Below, piece after piece: positions 56,530-64,000 of a stretch of 64,000 bases of DNA. Source of the DNA: Paraburkholderia sp. SG-MS1. GTDB lineage: Bacteria; Pseudomonadota; Gammaproteobacteria; Burkholderiales; Burkholderiaceae. The stretch spans positions 23,506 to 87,505 of the forward strand of contig NZ_NPIH01000222.1 of assembly GCF_012275575.1 (NCBI RefSeq), written 5' to 3'. How positions within the stretch are numbered: the stretch's first letter is position 1; the number at the start of each line of letters is the position of its first letter. The notes beneath the pieces were generated by a model, which was not told the DNA's origin, searched no databases, and was given only the letters and a program-made list of their open reading frames with translations. The translations under genes and the position numbers were made by a program.

Positions 56530-56913
56530 ATGGCGGCAAAGATGATCGAAGCGATTCGCGGGCTGGAGCGAGAGCGCTTTCGTGCGATGGTCGAAGGCGA
56601 CGGACAATCGCTCGACACGCTGCTCGCGGACAACGTGAGCTATGTGCACACGAATGGCAAACGCGAAACGAAGCGGCAGTTCATCGACGGGATTACGGGA
56701 GGACGCCGCCGCTATCGGCAGATCGAAGTGCAGTCGCAGGAGGTGCTGCCGGCCGGACGGGAAACGTATGTCGTCACCGGCCGCGCGCTGATCGAGATGG
56801 AGGCGAATAACGGCGCGCTGCTGTTTCCGATCGCTTACACCGCGATTCACACGCAGGAAGACGGGCAGTGGCGCCTGATTGCGTGGCAGGCCACGCGGTG
56901 CGCGCTCGAGTAA
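56530..56913 (+). CDS. NTF2-like/SnoaL-fold protein (DUF4440 type)
   Basis: This 127-aa small protein has an N-terminal helix (MIEAIRGLERERFRAMVEGD), a LDTLLADNVSYVHTNGKRE strand-turn, and a final sheet ending TAIHTQEDGQWRLIAWQATR. This is the cone-shaped NTF2 fold seen in DUF4440 proteins. No catalytic assignment is possible. It lies 42 bp after pagL on the same strand and could be co-transcribed. Confidence 0.82.
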   Translation: MAAKMIEAIRGLERERFRAMVEGDGQSLDTLLADNVSYVHTNGKRETKRQFIDGITGGRRRYRQIEVQSQEVLPAGRETYVVTGRALIEMEANNGALLFPIAYTAIHTQEDGQWRLIAWQATRCALE

Positions 56914-57080
56914 GCCTTTTGGGTTCACATCGTCAGGCCGGTCGCGTCTCGTGTACTGTGGTCTGAAGCGGTGTGTCAACCCGCGACCCCAGCCTCCTCG
57001 CGCTAGCTCCTGCCACAGGAGCGTGCCACGCCGGCTCACGCATGGGCGTCGACCACGACTTCAACTTCGTTTTCAACGCT

Positions 57081-58049
57081 TCACACCGGCATTTTCGCGA
57101 CGTCCGCGATCAGTTCCACTTGCCGTTCGATCGCGCTCGGCACTGGCGCTTCACCGCGCAGCACGGCGCTGATCCACGCGGCCGTGGTGGCGGCATCGCG
57201 CGCTTCGGGCAAGTCGACTTCCGGCGCCTCGGGCGACGAGCGCTCGTGCGGCACGCGGGTTTCGCAGATGCCGTCGTGCAGCCAGTCCACCTGCACCTGA
57301 CGCCGCGTGTCGGCCACCGCTTCGCCCTCGGTGCCGCGCGCAAGCAGCGCACCGCCCACGGCCGCATCCGGATGCGAGTTGAACAACTGGGTGAGACTGT
57401 CGCGATACGGCGGATGCGTGTAGTTCACGAGGCGCAGCCCCGCCGGCGCGAACGGCTGCAGGATTTTCACCAGCGTATGCGTCGAGTTGCGCACGCCCAT
57501 GCGCCGTCGCAGCGCAAGCAGGCGTGCGAGCTTCGGCGCGAGCACGTCGATCGGCGCGAACGCGAGACGGTGCTCGGCGAGACCGTCTTCGATATCGGCG
57601 TGCGAGCGCGCATGCTGGATTTGCAGATGCGTGAAAATCTCCGCGCTCGTCACGCGGCCCGGATCTTCGGTGACGCCGTGCACCAGCACCGGCACGCCTT
57701 CGCGTGCCAGTAGCAGGGCCAGCAGTGGGACCAGGTTCGGCTGCTTGCGCGCACCGTTGTAGGTGGGGATCGAGACGGGCCGGAATGCGCCGTGCGGCAA
57801 ATGGATCGGCTCAAACGACGCGTGCGCGCCCGCCAGCATCGCGGCGAGTTCGTCGGCGGTTTCGCCTTTCACGCGATAAGCGAGCAGCACCGCGCCGAGT
57901 TCGAGCTCGGCTACGCGGCCATCTAGCATTGCGGTGTAGAGCGCGCGGGTATCGTCGGCGGTCAGCGCGCGGGCGCCATTCGGGCCGCGGCCGATTTCCT
58001 TGATGAAGCGGGCGCAGGGGAACGGGGTGTCAATGGCGGTGTCGGTCAT
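57081..58049 (-). CDS. ybiB: YbiB-family DNA-binding protein (TrpD-like fold)
   Basis: This 322-aa protein resembles anthranilate phosphoribosyltransferase ([58 protein letters not shown]) but lacks the canonical GTGGD PRPP loop, reading [20 protein letters not shown] instead. This is the YbiB/TrpD2 subfamily, which binds nucleic acid in E. coli. The ATG at 58047-58049 (MTDTAIDTP) is preferred; the ORF extends 16 codons upstream. Confidence 0.88.
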   Translation of the reverse strand: MTDTAIDTPFPCARFIKEIGRGPNGARALTADDTRALYTAMLDGRVAELELGAVLLAYRVKGETADELAAMLAGAHASFEPIHLPHGAFRPVSIPTYNGARKQPNLVPLLALLLAREGVPVLVHGVTEDPGRVTSAEIFTHLQIQHARSHADIEDGLAEHRLAFAPIDVLAPKLARLLALRRRMGVRNSTHTLVKILQPFAPAGLRLVNYTHPPYRDSLTQLFNSHPDAAVGGALLARGTEGEAVADTRRQVQVDWLHDGICETRVPHERSSPEAPEVDLPEARDAATTAAWISAVLRGEAPVPSAIERQVELIADVAKMPV

Positions 58050-58164
58050 CGGGCGCAAGGGGGCGTGAAGGCGTGCCGCGCGCTGGCGGCTCACCAACGG
58101 TATTCAAGGGAAGCTGTTGGGTCGTTGTTGGGTGTCAGTATCGCATCTATGGCGATCCTGCGAG

Positions 58165-58199
58165 GCGCGGCGCGCGGCGCGCGGCGCGCGGCGCGCGGC
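58165..58199. repeat. five tandem copies of GCGCGGC
   Basis: Perfect (GCGCGGC)x5 at 58165-58199 in the 261-bp gap between divergent ybiB and the hydrolase gene, about 110 bp before the latter. Length change by slippage is possible. Confidence 0.9.
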
Positions 58200-58310
58200 C
58201 GTCCGCCGGGGCGCGCGCCTGTCCGACTGCCGCGCGCGGCGCTTTGCCGCGCGTTACACTCGATGTTTTCTCGCCGCCTCGTCGGCACAAATCAAGCAAC
58301 GGAGAACGGG

Positions 58311-59009
58311 ATGAGTTACGTATTTGCACCCGCACCGCAGGTGGCGGTGCCGGTTGTGGGTTCCAGCGAGCAGTTCGCGGTGCGTCGCATCTACTGCGTG
58401 GGACGCAACTACGAAGCACACGCGCGCGAGATGGGTCACGATCCCGACCGCGAGCCGCCGTTCTTCTTCACCAAGCCAGCCGATGCCGTGCTGTACGTCG
58501 CGCCCGGCGCCACGGGCGAATTCCCGTATCCAACGCAGTCGAAAAACGTCCACTTCGAAATGGAACTGGTGGCCGCGATCGGCAAAGGCGGCAAGGACAT
58601 TCCGGCCGAAAGCGCGCTCGACCACGTCTACGGCTATGCGCTCGGTCTCGACATGACGCGCCGCGATCTGCAGGCCGAAGCGAAGAAGCTGGGCCGTCCG
58701 TGGGATACCGCGAAGGGCTTCGACCACTCGGCTCCGCTCGGCCCGATCCATCCGGTGACGGCGAGCGGCCATGTTGGCAACGGCGCGATCTGGTTGTCGG
58801 TAAATGGCGAGGAAAAGCAGCGCTCGGACGTGTCGCAGCTGATCTGGTTGGTGCCGGAGACGGTCGCCTATTTGTCGACGCTGTTCGAATTGCAGCCCGG
58901 CGATCTGATTTTCACCGGCACGCCTGAAGGCGTCGGCGCGGTGGTGAAGGGCGATCTGATGAAGGGCGGTGTGGACGGACTCGGCGAGTTCAGCGTACGC
59001 GTCGTCTGA
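58311..59009 (+). CDS. fumarylacetoacetate/fumarylpyruvate hydrolase family protein
   Basis: This 232-aa FAH-fold enzyme has [50 protein letters not shown] (metal-binding Glu pair), [19 protein letters not shown], and [17 protein letters not shown]. The long [16 protein letters not shown] signature is seen in fumarylpyruvate hydrolases of gentisate breakdown as well as related enzymes. It is followed by a maleyl-isomerase 29 bp downstream. ATG 58311 has GGAG; a much longer in-frame reading runs through the tandem repeat and is rejected. Confidence 0.9.
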   Translation: MSYVFAPAPQVAVPVVGSSEQFAVRRIYCVGRNYEAHAREMGHDPDREPPFFFTKPADAVLYVAPGATGEFPYPTQSKNVHFEMELVAAIGKGGKDIPAESALDHVYGYALGLDMTRRDLQAEAKKLGRPWDTAKGFDHSAPLGPIHPVTASGHVGNGAIWLSVNGEEKQRSDVSQLIWLVPETVAYLSTLFELQPGDLIFTGTPEGVGAVVKGDLMKGGVDGLGEFSVRVV

Positions 59010-59038
59010 CAGGCGGCGGCTTGGAGGAGACAGACTAC

Positions 59039-59683
59039 ATGAAGCTCTACAGCTATTTCCGGAGCTCGGCGTCCTATCGCGTGCGCATTGCGCTGAACGT
59101 GAAGGAGCTGCCGTACGACTATGTGCCCGTGCACCTCGTGCGCGACGGCGGCGAGCAACTGAAGCCGGAGTATCGCAAGGTGAATGTGGATGGCATCGTG
59201 CCGACACTCGTCGACGGCAACGAGCTGATGCCGCAGTCGCTTGCGATCATCGAGTATCTGGAGGAGACGCATCCCGAGCCGCCGTTGCTGCCCAAGGCGC
59301 CGGGCGACCGCGCGTACGTTCGTTCTCTGGCGTTACAGGTCGCGTGCGAGATTCATCCGTTGAACAATCTGCGGGTGCTGAAGTATCTGAAGCACACGCT
59401 GTGTGTCGACGACGACGCGAAGGACGCCTGGTATCGGCATTGGGTCGAGGCGGGCTTCGCGACGCTCGAAGCCCATCTGGCCGGCAACGCGCGCACCGGC
59501 AAGCTGTGTTTCGGCGATACGCCGACGCTCGCCGACGCCTGTCTGATCCCGCAGGTGTTCAATGCGCAGCGCTTCAAGGTGGACACGACGCGGTTTCCGA
59601 CGATCCAGCGCATCTACGACCACGCGATGCAGATCGACGCGTTCGCCCGCGCAGCGCCTGGTGTGCAGCCGGACGCCGAGTGA
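59039..59683 (+). CDS. maiA: maleylacetoacetate/maleylpyruvate isomerase (zeta-class GST)
   Basis: This 214-aa glutathione-dependent isomerase has the catalytic zeta-GST motif YFRSSASYRVRIALN and the substrate-binding PQSLAIIEYLEE; the C-terminal helical domain ends CLIPQVFNAQRFKVDTTRFP. It isomerises a maleyl product for the hydrolase upstream. Glutathione is made by gshAB in the same window. ATG 59039 lies about 10 nt after GGAGGAG. Confidence 0.92.
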   Translation: MKLYSYFRSSASYRVRIALNVKELPYDYVPVHLVRDGGEQLKPEYRKVNVDGIVPTLVDGNELMPQSLAIIEYLEETHPEPPLLPKAPGDRAYVRSLALQVACEIHPLNNLRVLKYLKHTLCVDDDAKDAWYRHWVEAGFATLEAHLAGNARTGKLCFGDTPTLADACLIPQVFNAQRFKVDTTRFPTIQRIYDHAMQIDAFARAAPGVQPDAE

Positions 59684-59697
59684 CAGGGTGGTTGAAT

Positions 59698-59728
59698 AAA
59701 AAAGGGCACTCCGTGGAGTGCCCTTTTT
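59698..59728. terminator. bidirectional terminator between maiA and ftsY
   Basis: AAAAAAGGGCACTCC-GT-GGAGTGCCCTTTTT: a GC stem flanked by A and T runs, ending maiA on the plus strand and ftsY on the minus strand. Confidence 0.9.
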
Positions 59729-59765
59729 GCTGGCGCGTGCGCCGAACCTTGCGCGGGCGGGAGTT

Positions 59766-60947
59766 TCAACCGCCCAGCAATGCGTCCGAAAACTCTTCCG
59801 CGCTGAACGGCTGCAAGTCCTCGACCTTTTCGCCCACGCCGATGAAGTACACCGGAATCGGACGCTGCCGCGCAATCGCGGCGAGAATGCCGCCCTTCGC
59901 GGTGCCGTCGAGCTTGGTGACGATCAGGCCTGTCAGGCCGAGCGCGTCGTCGAAGGCCTTTACTTGCGCGAGCGCGTTCTGGCCGGTGTTCGCGTCGATC
60001 ACGAGCAGCACCTCGTGCGGTGCGCCGTCGTGCGCCTTGCCGATCACGCGCTTCACCTTGCGCAACTCTTCCATCAGGTGCAGCTGGGTCGGCAGACGAC
60101 CGGCCGTGTCCGCCATCATCACATCGATTTTGCGCGCGCGCGCGGCGCCGACCGCGTCGAAGATTACCGCCGCCGGGTCGCCGCTTTCCTGCGATACCAC
60201 GGTCACGTTGTTGCGCTGGCCCCAGATCGCCAGCTGCTCGCGCGCGGCGGCGCGAAACGTGTCGCCCGCGGCCAGCAGCACCGATTGATTGAAGCTCTGC
60301 AGATGCTTGGCGAGCTTGCCGATGCTGGTGGTCTTGCCCGCGCCGTTGACGCCCGCGATCATCATCACGAGCGGTTGCGCGCGGCCGAGCATCAGCGATT
60401 TTTCCAGCGGCTGGAGCAGGTCGACCAGCAGCGTGCGCAGCGCGCCCTTGACCTGTTGCGGATCGGTGAGGCGCTCGCTGCGCACTTTCTCACGCAGCGA
60501 CTCGAGCAGGAATTCGGTGGCCTCGACGCCCGCGTCCGACATCAGCAGTGCGGTTTCGAGTTCTTCGTACAGGTCTTCGTCGATCTTCGCGCCGACGAAA
60601 ATACCGGTCAGGCTCGAACTCGTCTTCGACAGGCCGGTTTTCAGGCGCGTGAGCCACGAGCGTTTCGCGCCCGCGTCCTGCACGGGCGGCGGGACGATTT
60701 CGACGGTCTCCAAGGCGGGGGGGGCCGGCTCGAGTTCCGGCTCAGGCTCCGGCACGCTTGCGGCCGGGGCGGGCGTCGGCGCTTCGATGCCGACGGAGGC
60801 TGCAGGACGCGGAGCCGGCTGCACGACCGGCACTGCCGGCACCGCTGCGGCGGCCTCGGGCGTCGAGGCTTCGGGTGCCGCCTGCGATTCGTCTGCCGCG
60901 GTATCGGACTCTTTCGAACCCTTGAATCGTTTGAAAAAGCTGAACAT
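59766..60947 (-). CDS. ftsY: signal recognition particle receptor FtsY
   Basis: This 393-aa SRP GTPase has an N-terminal membrane-targeting segment (MFSFFKRFKG) and an acidic/Ala/Pro-rich A domain, then the NG domain: GVNGAGKTTSIGKLAKHL (G1), DTAGRLPTQLHLM (G3), TKLDGTAKGG (G4/closing loop). It docks ribosome-nascent chains on the membrane. ATG at 60945-60947 matches the family; the longer reading is rejected. Divergent from rsmD. Confidence 0.96.
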   Translation of the reverse strand: MFSFFKRFKGSKESDTAADESQAAPEASTPEAAAAVPAVPVVQPAPRPAASVGIEAPTPAPAASVPEPEPELEPAPPALETVEIVPPPVQDAGAKRSWLTRLKTGLSKTSSSLTGIFVGAKIDEDLYEELETALLMSDAGVEATEFLLESLREKVRSERLTDPQQVKGALRTLLVDLLQPLEKSLMLGRAQPLVMMIAGVNGAGKTTSIGKLAKHLQSFNQSVLLAAGDTFRAAAREQLAIWGQRNNVTVVSQESGDPAAVIFDAVGAARARKIDVMMADTAGRLPTQLHLMEELRKVKRVIGKAHDGAPHEVLLVIDANTGQNALAQVKAFDDALGLTGLIVTKLDGTAKGGILAAIARQRPIPVYFIGVGEKVEDLQPFSAEEFSDALLGG

Positions 60948-61201
60948 GATCTGGCGTGGTGAGAGCGCGCGCCGATGCGCGCAGCCGGCACAAGACCGGC
61001 GGGAGCAGCAGGCAGCGTTGCAGGGGTAGACAAAGCGCGGGATGCGAGGCGCTGGAAGCCGCACATTTTATCAGGCGCGCCGCCACCCGTCGTATCGGCC
61101 GGTCGGCCAGGCTGGACGCGGGCCGCCCCTGTGGTAACGTTGTCGCTCGGACCCCGCGCGCATCGACGTCGCGGGTGCATTCATCACGTCATTGAAACTG
61201 C

Positions 61202-61816
61202 ATGCCTCGTTCCGCACCCTCACGCGCCCACGGCGCTTCATCCAAAGGCGGCAAGCCGCACGCCATCCGTATCATTGGCGGCGACTGGAAGCGCACGCCT
61301 TTGCCTGTGCTCGATCTCGACGGCCTGCGCCCCACGCCCGACCGCGTGCGCGAAACGCTGTTCAACTGGCTGGGCCAGCGCCTCGACGGACAGCGCTGTC
61401 TGGACCTGTTCGCCGGCAGTGGTGCACTGGGCTTCGAGGCCGCGTCGCGCGGCGCGGCGCGGGTGCTGATGGTGGAGCGCAACGCGCGTGCCGCCGGCCA
61501 GTTGCGCGCGAACCAGGAACGGCTGGCCGCACGCACGATCGAAATTGCCGAGGCGGACGGGTTGCGTCTCGCCGCGAGTCTCGCGCCCGGCTCCTTCGAC
61601 GTGGTGTTCCTCGATCCGCCGTTCGACGGCGACCTGCTCGGCAAAGCGCTCGCGCTGGCCGTGCCGCTCGTCAGCGCGGCAGGGTTTCTGTACGTGGAAG
61701 CGGGCAACGGTCTCGAACTCGACGGGAACGAGACGCTCGCCGGTTGGGAAATCGTGCGGCAGGGGAAAGCGGGCGCTGTCCACTTTCATTTGCTGCAGCG
61801 CGAAAATAAGGAATAA
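61202..61816 (+). CDS. rsmD: 16S rRNA (guanine(966)-N2)-methyltransferase
   Basis: This 204-aa class I methyltransferase has [53 protein letters not shown] (SAM loop) and VVFLDPPFD (DPPF catalytic motif). It modifies G966 of 16S rRNA. The pair rsmD-coaD is widely conserved. Confidence 0.95.
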   Translation: MPRSAPSRAHGASSKGGKPHAIRIIGGDWKRTPLPVLDLDGLRPTPDRVRETLFNWLGQRLDGQRCLDLFAGSGALGFEAASRGAARVLMVERNARAAGQLRANQERLAARTIEIAEADGLRLAASLAPGSFDVVFLDPPFDGDLLGKALALAVPLVSAAGFLYVEAGNGLELDGNETLAGWEIVRQGKAGAVHFHLLQRENKE

Positions 61817-61925
61817 TGCGCGTTCTAAAACAGGCGCCGGGCGGTTTGACGTCACGAGCGCGGTCGGTGCCAAATGCGTCGCGACGCTTTTGACGTGCCC
61901 TTTGTCTGAAGAGAGGAGAAGTCTC

Positions 61926-62441
61926 ATGGTAGTCGCCGTGTACCCGGGCACGTTTGACCCGCTGACGCGCGGTCACGAAGACCTCGTTCGGCGCGCGTCG
62001 AGCATTTTCGACACGCTGGTGGTGGGCGTTGCCGATAGCCGCAACAAGAAGCCGTTCTTCACGCTCGAAGAACGTCTGGACATCGCTCACGAGGTGCTCG
62101 GGCACTACCCGAACGTCCAGGTGATGAGCTTCAAGGGACTGCTGAAGGACTTCGTGCGCAGCAATAACGCACGGGTGATCGTGCGAGGCCTGCGCGCCGT
62201 CTCGGACTTCGAATATGAGTTCCAGATGGCGGGCATGAACCGCTATTTGCTGCCTGACGTCGAAACCATGTTCATGACGCCGTCCGACCAGTACCAGTTC
62301 ATTTCGGGCACGATCGTGCGCGAGATCGCGCAGCTGGGCGGCGACGTCAGCAAATTCGTGTTCCCGTCGGTCGAAAAATGGCTGCACGAGAAAGTTGCCG
62401 CGCTGGATCCAAACAACGGCGCTTCTGCGGCGCAGCCGTAA
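61926..62441 (+). CDS. coaD: pantetheine-phosphate adenylyltransferase
   Basis: This 171-aa enzyme carries out the penultimate step of coenzyme A synthesis. Signature motifs are [20 protein letters not shown] (TxGH), [20 protein letters not shown], and [17 protein letters not shown] (ISGT replaces the usual ISSS). GAGAGGAGAAG precedes the ATG at 61926. A longer in-frame reading overlapping rsmD is rejected. Confidence 0.96.
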   Translation: MVVAVYPGTFDPLTRGHEDLVRRASSIFDTLVVGVADSRNKKPFFTLEERLDIAHEVLGHYPNVQVMSFKGLLKDFVRSNNARVIVRGLRAVSDFEYEFQMAGMNRYLLPDVETMFMTPSDQYQFISGTIVREIAQLGGDVSKFVFPSVEKWLHEKVAALDPNNGASAAQP

Positions 62442-62450
62442 CCGGCGTAA

Positions 62451-62762
<312 letters not shown>

Positions 62763-62782
62763 AATCTGCAGTGTCGATGAGA

Positions 62783-62813
62783 AAACGGCGAGGCTTTGGC
62801 CTCGCCGTTTTTC
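62783..62813. terminator. bidirectional terminator between fdx and hisC
   Basis: AAAACGGCGAGGC-TTTG-GCCTCGCCGTTTTT, 20 bp after the ferredoxin stop, usable from either side. Confidence 0.9.
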
Positions 62814-62845
62814 TTTTGCCGCGGCGCGTTTTCGTCGTGCGCGGA

Positions 62846-63925
62846 CTAGCCGACGTGAGCGCTGAAGATATCGCGCAACGCGTCCAGCAGAATGTCGCAT
62901 TCGGCGTCGGTGCCGACGGAAATTCGCAGATGCTGGTCGATTCGCGGCGCCTTGAAATGACGCACGAAAATCTCCTTTTCCCTCAGGCGCAAGACGAGCG
63001 TGGCCGCGTCGTAGCCTTCGTGGCGCGCGAACAGCAGATTGGCCGCTGATGGCATGACCTCGAAGCCGAGCGCCGTCAGTCCCGCCGCCAGCCGCTCGCG
63101 GCTCGCAATCACCTTGGCGCAGTTGGCGCGGAACCACGCGTCATCTTCGTACGCGGCGGTGGCGGCGGCTTGCGCGAGGCGGTCGAGCGGATAGGAGTTG
63201 AAGCTGTCCTTCACGCGGTTCAGCGCTTCGATCAGCGCCGGATTACCGAACGCGAAACCTACGCGCATGCCGGCCAGCGAGCGCGACTTCGAGGTCGTCT
63301 GAACGACCAGCAGGTTCGGATAGCGGTCGATCAGCGCAATGGCCGACTCCGCGCCGAAATCCACGTAAGCCTCGTCGATCACGACGACCGATTGCGCGTT
63401 GCTTGTCACCAGACGCTCGATGTCGGCAAGCGGCAGAGGACGGCCGGTTGGCGCGTTCGGGTTCGGGAACAGCACGCCGCCATTGGGCGCCGTGTAGTCG
63501 TCGACGTTGATCGCGAAGCTGTCGTCGAGCGCGATGGTCCGATAATCGACTTCGAAGAGCCGCGCGTAGGTCGGATAAAAGCTGTACGTGATGTCCGGGA
63601 ACAGCAGCGGCTGATCGTGCTTCAGCAATGCCTTGAACGTGAGCGCCAGCACTTCATCCGAGCCGTTGCCCGCGAACACCTGGTCTGCGCGGATGTCGTG
63701 GTAAGCGGCCACCGTTTCGCGCAGTTTGAGCGCGGTCGGATCGGGATAGCGCCGCAGCGATTCGCCAGCGTCGCCAAGCTCCCGGCGGATCGCATCGAGC
63801 ACGCGCGGCGACGGCGGATAGGGATTCTCGTTGGTGTTCAGCTTCACCGGATGCGCGAGCGCGGGCTGCTCGCCCGGCACATACGGCGTCAGACGATGAA
63901 CGATGTCACTCCAATAGCGGCTCAA
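62846..63925 (-). CDS. hisC: histidinol-phosphate aminotransferase
   Basis: This 359-aa PLP enzyme of histidine synthesis has [63 protein letters not shown] and the PLP lysine in [18 protein letters not shown]. The start is TTG at 63923-63925, with AGGAG 6 nt before it. Its control region, next to the window edge, contains a repeated 13-mer and a palindrome. Confidence 0.94.
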   Translation of the reverse strand: MSRYWSDIVHRLTPYVPGEQPALAHPVKLNTNENPYPPSPRVLDAIRRELGDAGESLRRYPDPTALKLRETVAAYHDIRADQVFAGNGSDEVLALTFKALLKHDQPLLFPDITYSFYPTYARLFEVDYRTIALDDSFAINVDDYTAPNGGVLFPNPNAPTGRPLPLADIERLVTSNAQSVVVIDEAYVDFGAESAIALIDRYPNLLVVQTTSKSRSLAGMRVGFAFGNPALIEALNRVKDSFNSYPLDRLAQAAATAAYEDDAWFRANCAKVIASRERLAAGLTALGFEVMPSAANLLFARHEGYDAATLVLRLREKEIFVRHFKAPRIDQHLRISVGTDAECDILLDALRDIFSAHVG

Positions 63926-63938
63926 GCAATTCTCCTGT

Positions 63939-64000
63939 GTCGACCAGAGTTAGCGCTTTAGCGCTTACTCTGGTCCCATGCAAGGCGGTCGACCAGAGTT
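63939..64000. repeat. direct and inverted repeats upstream of hisC
   Basis: GTCGACCAGAGTT occurs at 63939-63951 and again at 63988-64000 (49 bp apart, the second at the very edge). The first copy is also the left arm of a near-palindrome GACCAGAGTTAGCGC-TTTA-GCGCTTACTCTGGTC (63942-63975). The window ends before the array can be delimited. Confidence 0.6.

Noticed and set aside
57006..57022. small hairpin GCTCCTG-CCA-CAGGAGC after ybiB
   Set aside because: Short stem, 3-nt loop and no T-run; too likely by chance in GC-rich sequence.

Overview
The window is a 64 kb, GC-rich, densely coded stretch of a betaproteobacterial main chromosome. Gene content and order (glnK-amtB-gshA-gshB-PTS IIA/HPr/EI; gpmA/yibN-like-grxC-secB-gpsA; a ctaDEG-centred aa3 oxidase operon; rsmD-coaD-fdx beside ftsY) are typical of Burkholderiaceae, most likely Paraburkholderia. 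That placement is an inference from proteins and synteny; no rRNA or marker phylogeny was run. I saw no tRNA or rRNA gene, insertion sequence, prophage or CRISPR array. This looks like core chromosome.

Layout. 1-8.1 kb: a MarR regulator cut by the window edge, a glycerophosphodiesterase, then a C4-dicarboxylate uptake module dctA-dctB-dctD. dctA has a clear sigma-54 promoter and two near-identical upstream palindromes 31 bp apart. A TlpA-type thioredoxin and a lipoprotein follow. 8.4-12.8 kb: comM, ubiK and the nitrogen module glnK-amtB with its own sigma-54 promoter. 12.9-19.4 kb: glutathione synthesis (gshA, gshB), a PTS phosphorelay without a sugar permease (IIA-Man type, HPr, EI), and moeB. 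19.5-27.7 kb: ctpA, gpmA, a rhodanese-grxC-secB-gpsA run, a macro-domain protein overlapping trmL tail to tail, comF and a BioC-like methyltransferase.

27.8-38.6 kb: the aa3 cytochrome c oxidase and its assembly line: DUF2244, CoxB, CtaD, a 44-aa membrane protein, CtaG, DUF2970, CtaE, SURF1, a Sco-like membrane protein, heme A synthase, heme O synthase and Sco. CoxB is an unusual triple fusion of COX2, cytochrome c and an OmpA-like peptidoglycan-binding domain. 38.7-43.1 kb: YciI, a chemoreceptor, an orphan MetQ-like binding protein and a MarR-GNAT fusion. 43.4-51 kb: an N-acetylglucosamine operon (nagR-nagA-nagB2-nagF-nagE) whose permease carries a second EIIB domain lacking the phospho-cysteine. 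51-54.3 kb: the low-oxygen cytochrome bd operon cydP-cydA-cydB-cydX. 54.5-55.7 kb: rpoH with a perfect CIRCE (HrcA) operator in its leader. 55.9-64 kb: a PagL-type lipid A deacylase, an NTF2-like protein, ybiB, a fumarylpyruvate/fumarylacetoacetate hydrolase-isomerase pair, ftsY, rsmD, coaD, a ferredoxin and hisC.

How it fits together: two oxidases (aa3 and bd) cover high and low oxygen. Two independent EI/HPr systems cover regulatory and GlcNAc phosphotransfer. Two sigma-54 promoters link C4-dicarboxylate and ammonium uptake to RpoN. No region looks like an island. The most interesting items are the CoxB-OmpA fusion, the CIRCE operator on rpoH, the dctA regulatory region with a 9-codon leader ORF, the degenerate EIIB copy, and a heptanucleotide tandem repeat before the hydrolase gene.
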